Shown here piece after piece: positions 8,201 to 10,566 of a stretch of DNA of 10,566 nt. The DNA is taken from assembly GCA_964604565.1 (NCBI GenBank), contig CAZRZN010000137.1, positions 1 to 10,566 on the forward strand, in the 5' to 3' direction. This stretch comes from CAZRZN01 sp964604565. Its GTDB lineage: Bacteria > Pseudomonadota > Alphaproteobacteria > Rhodobacterales > Rhodobacteraceae. The notes beneath the pieces are model-generated. The model was not told the origin of the DNA. It did not search any database and worked only from the letters and a program-made list of their open reading frames with translations. The position numbers were made by a program, and so were the translations under genes. Every line of letters starts with the position of its first letter. Positions within the stretch are counted from its first letter, which is position 1.

Positions 8201-10566
8201 CCGAGTTCGAAAGCGCAAATCCATTGCCCTGAACTGTCAGGACATTGGACACTGGCAGTGTCACGTTGGCGATCGGCAAGAAGTTGTCGGTGCCGAGGAT
8301 CTCCAATCCCGATATCATGACATCGTCTGCCGTCACGAGGACGTTGACGCCGTTGATCGACTGCGCGCCGCTGGTAAAGGTGGCTGCCGTATCGGCGGCG
8401 TCGGTCACAAGGGTGCCGTCGGCGGTGATGCCCTGGATCGTAACAGAGGTATGCACGTTCAGGCCGATCTGGCCACCGGCGCTGCTGGCTGTGCCGGTGT
8501 GGTTACCCGGTGCCACCAGAATCGTGTCGCCATCGGATGCAAGATCGATGGCCTTTTGCAGCGACATGCCCTCGAACACGAGGAACGTCCGGCTTCCGCC
8601 GTCCTCCAGTGCAAGCGCCTCCACCCCGCCGACGTCCTGTTGGACCCCGACACCTGCAAGGGTGCCGACATAGTCCACGACCCCGCCCGTAACGGTTGGC
8701 GTAATCTCGAAGGTGGCGCCGGTCGGGCTGCCATCAAAGCTGATCCCGATCGTCTGGCCAGGCGTGCCACCTGGCAGATCGACAAGCTCACCAGCCATCA
8801 AGGCATAAAGATCCGCAGCGGGCAGTGCCGCGAGATCCCCAAGGATAAGGATGTCGTCGCCCGCGCCGCCGAGGATGGTGTCGTTCTCTTCCAGCACGAT
8901 GACGTCGTTGCCGATCCCAGCATCGATATCATCGCCACCGGCACCGCCGTCGATCAGGTCGTTGCCTTCCCCGCCGGTGATGATGTCATCGCCGCCAAGG
9001 CCGTAGAGGCTGTCATCCCCATCATTGCCGCGGATATCGTCGACACCTGCCGAACCGGTCAGATCGTCACCCTCCGAGCCACCGAGGATCCGCAACTCGG
9101 GCCCGCCGAACACGCTGCTGACGGCGGTGTTGTCCGCAGCGTCGAATGTGACGGGCGTGTTGAAGTTCTGGAAATTGAAATCGGCGACAACGTCATCGAA
9201 GGTATTGAGATCAATGCCCGTGATCGTCGCATCCCCGTTGTTGCCAACCGAGATTCCGGAGCCGGCAAAACTGATGCTGTTTCCGGTGACCGTGGTAACG
9301 GCGTCATCGAGCCCGTCCAGGTTGATCGCGGTGCGGGTGAACTGGAAACTGTTGTCCAGAATATTGAGCGCCCCTGCGTTGCCATCTGAATAGATACCCC
9401 TGCTCCACGATGCGGTGGAGTAGAGATTCTGGGATGCACCGTCGATCGCATTGTTCTGGATCGTGACGTTACCAGTGGCACCGGACTGCACGTGGATCGC
9501 CTTGTCGTCCGCCGACCCGTTGGGACCTGTCGACCAGAACAGGTTGTTCTGGATCGTGAAATTGGCCCCACCAGCAAGCTGCAGAGTATCGAAGGCGGTG
9601 GCGTTGTCGCTGTCGTTGAGGAACTCGACGCCGTCGATCAACACCTCACCACTGGCAGCGGTGTAGCGCAGACCTCCGGTGATGGTGGACCCTGTGCCGG
9701 TTGTCTGACCGGTCCCCGGCGTCCCTGCGGACAGGCCGACGATCGAGACGGGAATGTTGATCGTGGCACCGGCGTAATTGCCCTCGGCAAGCAGCAGGAT
9801 ATCCCCCGCCTGCGCCTCTGCCAGGGCGTCCGCGATGCTGTCAAAGCCGCCTGTGCCGCTGTTGTCCACCAGCAGGTAGCGCTGAACGCCGCCGCCGACC
9901 TTGTCGATCTCGACAATCTCGACCCCGGTCAGCGTGTCGACCACACCACCGGGCGTGCCGGTATCACCCACTTGCCAGACATCGTTTGTCTCGTCCCAGG
10001 CAACCTCGTTGACCGAAGTATACTGGATTGCCGCATCGACGGTTCCCGCCTCTTCGCCACCGTCGATCAGGTCGGAGTCTCCGCCGCCATCAAGACGGTC
10101 GGAACCGTCTCCGCCGTAGAGGGAGTCCTGCCCCGCACCGCCCAACAACAGGTCGTCGCCGCCAAGCCCCTCGATGATGTCGTCGCCGCCCGCGCCGGAC
10201 AGGATATTGGCGTCGGCGTCGCCAGTAATGGTCTGACCGAAATCATTGCCGGTCAGGTTCACGCCGCTGCCGGTCGACAGCATTTCCTCGACCTCGACGC
10301 CTGCCGCGAGGGTGTAGCTGACGCTGGATTCGACTGTGTCGGTGCCCTCGCCTGCGGCCTCGACGATGACATCGGCGACATCGTCGACGACATAAAGATC
10401 GTCGCCTGTCCCGCCGGTCATCACGTCGGCGCCTGCGCCGCCGTCGAGGGTATCGTTGCCACCATTGCCGGTCAGGTCGTCGGACCCTGCACTGCCCACG
10501 AGATTGTCACCGAGGGCCGCGCCCTCGATCACGTTGTCCCCTGCACCGCCGTCATAATTGACCGTG
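2058..10566 (-). CDS. Giant RTX / beta-helix / Calx-beta / VCBS-like exoprotein, 5' end outside window
   Basis: The frame is open from the right edge to a TAA at 2058-2060. A GTG at 10532 is not the start: the codons before it read NYDGGAGDNV and continue the RTX pattern. About 2,835 residues are visible. The order from the N side is RTX block 1; junction domain; beta-helix 1; RTX block 2; junction domain; beta-helices 2 and 3 back to back; RTX block 3; junction domain; beta-helix 4; RTX block 4; junction domain; Calx-beta; four cadherin/VCBS-like domains; RTX block 5; and a C-terminal domain ending DDFLFFL. RTX nonapeptides bind calcium and fold outside the cell, and such proteins are usually exported by type I secretion through an uncleaved C-terminal signal. 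The protein is rich in Asp and Gly, poor in Lys, and I find no Cys. No catalytic residues could be assigned in the beta-helices, so a surface adhesin or matrix role is favoured over an enzyme such as a polysaccharide lyase or epimerase. The transporter genes are not in the window. Confidence 0.93.
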   Translation of the reverse strand, partial: TVNYDGGAGDNVIEGAALGDNLVGSAGSDDLTGNGGNDTLDGGAGADVMTGGTGDDLYVVDDVADVIVEAAGEGTDTVESSVSYTLAAGVEVEEMLSTGSGVNLTGNDFGQTITGDADANILSGAGGDDIIEGLGGDDLLLGGAGQDSLYGGDGSDRLDGGGDSDLIDGGEEAGTVDAAIQYTSVNEVAWDETNDVWQVGDTGTPGGVVDTLTGVEIVEIDKVGGGVQRYLLVDNSGTGGFDSIADALAEAQAGDILLLAEGNYAGATINIPVSIVGLSAGTPGTGQTTGTGSTITGGLRYTAASGEVLIDGVEFLNDSDNATAFDTLQLAGGANFTIQNNLFWSTGPNGSADDKAIHVQSGATGNVTIQNNAIDGASQNLYSTASWSRGIYSDGNAGALNILDNSFQFTRTAINLDGLDDAVTTVTGNSISFAGSGISVGNNGDATITGIDLNTFDDVVADFNFQNFNTPVTFDAADNTAVSSVFGGPELRILGGSEGDDLTGSAGVDDIRGNDGDDSLYGLGGDDIITGGEGNDLIDGGAGGDDIDAGIGNDVIVLEENDTILGGAGDDILILGDLAALPAADLYALMAGELVDLPGGTPGQTIGISFDGSPTGATFEITPTVTGGVVDYVGTLAGVGVQQDVGGVEALALEDGGSRTFLVFEGMSLQKAIDLASDGDTILVAPGNHTGTASSAGGQIGLNVHTSVTIQGITADGTLVTDAADTAATFTSGAQSINGVNVLVTADDVMISGLEILGTDNFLPIANVTLPVSNVLTVQGNGFALSNSVLDADPTAVTSTAGFTAVVMDGNAGATSIDNYNLSNNIFNGTVQIIDGLGEGLPGPFNYTIASNVFADGNGIVVSGQINELDGLDTPALAPTSVTGNDFTALTGKVLDEREEVDAEIQLDADFMADFTANNTFTDFAYVLDSNGDLVIEDVDIGNVNGDSVTDPYRSPAFTEHAIDLGGLAPGLTVVIPGGQFQTAPTGETYVLTAGTQTLQSVIDAASAGDTILVGPGTYDESVIINKALTIGTLNTGVTPVDGGRATPEVKIGGITITADDVIVDGVEIDGNLSAATGTGITLNGVDTATISHVSLTDLANIGVDVNGTSAAGNIALTDNLLTNVGSTSPSGDAGFSIENVDGLTLSGTTVVGGMGAGIKVASSSDVTVSGNTVTQTMSSAIMLNDVLNSSVTGNTFTDAGEGAATPVPAMLVTGALTGSTISGNAFELTRPAENGEAAIELGTFAGGAADRVSGAIISSNTYDGFSVGVVVIEIDGTVAIAESMADFSNIVQDVGGPLPGPAFLLTPAAEALGIVDEDALAADSFFARTDDIDASGTPIDGGMAYFSTVADAAAISKSTANIFVKGSDFADTITGTAFGETYELNDGDDVLDAGEGDNTIDAGDGADSVTAGSGNDGIDGGLGNDTVDAGDGSDTVTGGDGDDDLDGGASDTDTAVYSGNRADYDVSVSFDPASPFVSGITGVTDTVGTEGTDTLSNIEILEFADITIDLNDPVFRLDSGGNLLGTFATIQAAIDAAAATDTILISAGSYAENLSIDKALNFVGSGEVDITPTSGTAVSMVPGTGGTVSFDGIDLDSAGATVGIDVDAGAALAELSFINGEIKGFSTRGIYASDDGLPGTTPTMGQLTLTDVLFENNGTLDTNGAHVKLFGFSSNDAAFTNVTVVGGDSGDANKPKNAIEIVGGLGSPGNANTPIPVSPPIGNVSFVNVVVTGAFDKNPIGIFNFADLGGLTIGDGTGPETGIDLSGASSPWSLFNIDGITSETIDASGFELIFPTGATGPVAEIQGEKPNQDGGVPVDSTITGTDANDLLNGKGGNDDLSGEDGNDLLVGGFGNDTIDGGDGTDTAAYGQTKADYDIGYIVDAGGNVTGFSSVADTGAGLEGTDDLSSIEVLYFDGEALTLVAADLPTFAIAADAAVDDEGDSGTTALTFTVTRSGNTAIATSVAFAVSSASASGDDFDGGSLPSGTVSFLAGETSKTLTIDVAGDLLVEDDETFTVTLSDPADNGIVLDGQGSADGTIVNDDNTAPVAQDDALISGEDVGFTGVDLFADNDNGVDSDADGDSFSIIEVNGQTASVGSQIILGSGALLTVRADGTVDYDPNGQFESLADGESATDSFTYTIRDDRVPTATDQATVTITIEGDNDDPVANDDTGDVLEEGTLSVTDVALGVLANDTDIDATDDLTVSGVAGGSVGTGVTLGSGAVITMNADGTYDYDPSGAYDYLLAGVTAQETIQYTVSDGNGGTDTADLVITITGENELPVAQDDTFATGEDAALSGDVFANNGNGVDEDPDGTFTVVELDGSDTDVGNQVTLASGALLTLNANGTFDYDPNGAFNYLDDTETATETFTYTIRDNDGAETTATATITINGQNDGPTAEDDEFVFSEAADLSFGNVLVANRGLADSDPDGDALTVSAVNGEQLDVGTTVTLNSGALLTLRADGTFDYDNNGVFDSLGDFVFGTDTFDYTVTDGDVASVATATITIVGTATAATALDDGLFGTDAGERINLLAGDDVYLANAGDDWIDGNEGNDQIIAGEGNDTIEMGLGVDRGLGGAGDDTFMLRAGGDATWSASSTLFSPAETMQGTNGAFDFSVLSGKNRFDDIYDGGTGIDSITGTDGDDALVVYDPEFSLIFRGINESDARIVDIEVFDMGDGDDIVNLSARPEFSGPSYEVDVTIYGGAGNDRLFAGNGNDVIDGGGSDNLTRQLGNGYDFVVGGGGNDVLTGGAGLTLFGIGDIANAGVDTITDFEVGLDRLRVVGFQVDGNDFADISITDDGQDTTITLIDDHTAVIVLEDVLAADITVDDFLFFL
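2300..3010 (-). repeat. RTX block 5, interrupted (coding)
   Basis: The first part (about 2810-3010) has AGDDVYLANAGDDWIDG, GEGNDQIIAGEGND and GGAGDDTFML. A stretch of about 80 residues with few repeats follows (roughly 2560-2800, including FDFSVLSGKNRFDDI and FSLIFRGIN). Nonapeptides return at about 2300-2470 with GGAGNDRLFAGNGNDVIDGG and GGGGNDVLTGGAG. Confidence 0.85.
3039..4430 (-). repeat. Four tandem cadherin/VCBS-like domains (coding)
   Basis: There are four copies of about 112-122 residues (4065-4430, 3720-4064, 3375-3719, 3039-3374). Each starts P(V/T)A.DD, has LGSGALLTV.ADGTVDYDP-like strands in the middle, then FTYTIRD or YTVSDG, and ends in a TITI(x)G strand followed by N(D/E). 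This is the VCBS / cadherin-like bacterial Ig fold common in large adhesins. Copies 1, 3 and 4 share ALLT(V/L).A(D/N)GT.DYD; copy 2 is the most different, with AVITMNADGTYDYDP. Confidence 0.88.
4431..4784 (-). other. Calx-beta domain (coding)
   Basis: About 118 residues carry the Calx-beta pattern: VDDEGDSGTTALTFTVTRSG, then SVAFAVSSASASGDDFDGG, GTVSFLAGETSKTLTIDV, DLLVEDDETFTVTLSDP and a closing DGTIVNDDN. The acidic VEDDE and VNDD sites are typical calcium ligands of the family. It marks the change from the RTX/beta-helix half to the cadherin-like half. Confidence 0.88.
4974..5105 (-). repeat. RTX block 4 (coding)
   Basis: This short block of about four nonapeptides (STITGTDANDLLNG, GGNDDLSGEDGND, GFGNDTIDGGDG) is followed by a junction domain at about 4798-4973 (AAYGQTKADYDIGY, GTDDLSSIEVLYFDG), a near copy of the one after RTX block 3. 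Confidence 0.88.
5146..5990 (-). other. Beta-helix module 4 (coding)
   Basis: It opens with TFATIQAAIDAAAATDTILI and SAGSYAEN, then IDKALNFVG. Rungs are longer and less regular than in module 3: VSFDGIDLD, LSFINGEIKG, LTLTDVLFENNG, AAFTNVTVVGG and VSFVNVVVTG. Prolines and longer loops toward its end (for example TPIPVSPPIG) suggest decorated turns. Confidence 0.78.
6219..6467 (-). repeat. RTX block 3 (coding)
   Basis: It runs from SDFADTITGTAFGE through about eight nonapeptides (GDDVLDAGEGDNTIDAG, GGLGNDTVDAGDGSD) to GDDDLDGG. Many repeats carry Asp-Ala-Gly in place of Asp-Gly-Gly. The junction domain with AVYSGNRADYDV and GTDTLSNIEILEFAD follows at about 6016-6218. Confidence 0.9.
6690..7583 (-). 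other. Beta-helix module 3 (coding)
   Basis: It opens with GTQTLQSVIDAASAGDTILV and GPGTYDES, then INKALTIG. Rungs include VIVDGVEIDG, IALTDNLLTNV, LTLSGTTVVGG, VTVSGNTVTQT, SSVTGNTFTDA, STISGNAFEL and AIISSNTYDG. This is the most regular of the four helices. A linker of about 75 residues without RTX repeats (6468-6689) leads to RTX block 3. Confidence 0.82.
7790..8570 (-). other. Beta-helix module 2 (coding)
   Basis: It opens with GMSLQKAIDLASDGDTILV and APGNHTG, then SVTIQGI. Rungs include VMISGLEILG, FALSNSVLD, YNLSNNIFNG, YTIASNVFADG and TSVTGNDFTAL. It passes into module 3 through a short linker (7584-7789) without an RTX block, unlike modules 1 and 4. Confidence 0.78.
8835..9086 (-). 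repeat. RTX block 2 (coding)
   Basis: About nine nonapeptides are seen, including GGSEGDDLTGSAGVDD, GLGGDDIITGGEGND and GAGDDILILGD. They lie between beta-helix 1 and the next junction domain (about 8571-8834), which contains VDYVGTLAGVGV and GGVEALALEDG. Confidence 0.88.
9110..9851 (-). other. Beta-helix module 1 (coding)
   Basis: It opens with SIADALAEAQAGDILLLAEG, the N-terminal cap motif seen in NosD/pectin-lyase-like helices. Rungs follow with repeated hydrophobic/Asn patterns such as FTIQNNLF, VTIQNNAI, LNILDNSF and TTVTGNSI. It is preceded by a junction domain (about 9852-10055) containing VVDTLTGVEIVEID and RYLLVD. No catalytic Asp/Arg set could be assigned. Confidence 0.8.
10056..10566 (-). 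repeat. RTX block 1 (coding)
   Basis: Glycine/aspartate nonapeptides such as GGNDTLDGGAGADVMTGG and GGDDIIEGLGGDDLL follow the GGxGxDxUx calcium-binding pattern. In the middle (about 10220-10400) sits the familiar RTX spacer DDLYVVDDVADVIVEAAGEG, then GTDTVESSVSYTL and NLTGNDFGQTITG. The block continues beyond the right edge. Confidence 0.9.

Noticed and set aside
10530..10532. GTG at 10532 as the start of the giant gene
   Set aside because: The codons before it stay open to the edge and continue an RTX repeat (DGGAGDN), and no ribosome binding site is seen. The start is beyond the window.
2058..10566. DNA repeats as a CRISPR or satellite array
   Set aside because: The repetition is at protein level (RTX and Ig-like domains). 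The DNA copies differ and there are no constant repeats with unique spacers.

Overview
The window is a one-way block of genes on the minus strand, so it is read from right to left. The Shine-Dalgarno sites, the GTG start, the GC-rich codon choice in the large gene and the RTX/Calx-beta/VCBS-like protein architecture suggest a Gram-negative proteobacterium. A marine or aquatic alphaproteobacterium of the Rhodobacterales type is my best guess, but that is an inference without any rRNA or marker gene.

About four fifths of the window (2058 to the right edge) is the 3' part of one giant gene. Its start lies beyond the right edge, because the reading frame is still open, and still RTX-like, at base 10566. 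The visible 2,835 or so residues form an acidic, cysteine-free, modular exoprotein. It has blocks of glycine/aspartate calcium-binding RTX nonapeptides, four parallel beta-helix (pectin-lyase-like) modules that open with the same motif, one Calx-beta domain, four tandem cadherin/VCBS-like domains, and a final RTX region ending in a short hydrophobic tail (type I secretion type). I read it as a calcium-stabilised surface or biofilm adhesin or matrix protein.

Three short genes follow on the same strand with gaps of 38 bp, 50 bp and a 4 bp overlap. They encode a 79-residue protein with an N-extended twin-arginine-like signal and a predicted 19-residue Gly/Thr/Ser/Gln tail; an HPr-kinase-like (HprK-related) P-loop kinase; and a nucleotidyltransferase-fold protein (NTP_transf_5-like) that runs off the left edge. 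In known lasso-peptide clusters, an HprK-like kinase next to this type of nucleotidyltransferase modifies a ribosomal peptide in the cytoplasm. The small gene is therefore a candidate substrate here, although its tail does not look like a lasso core. The possible new element is this link between a giant secreted beta-helix/RTX protein and a small exported peptide with its own kinase and nucleotidyltransferase. The functional link is inferred from gene order only.

No RNA genes, insertion sequences, CRISPR arrays, promoters or strong terminators were found. No gene-free stretch exceeds about 50 bp. A long plus-strand open frame (2898-7076) is judged to be a codon-usage shadow of the giant gene.
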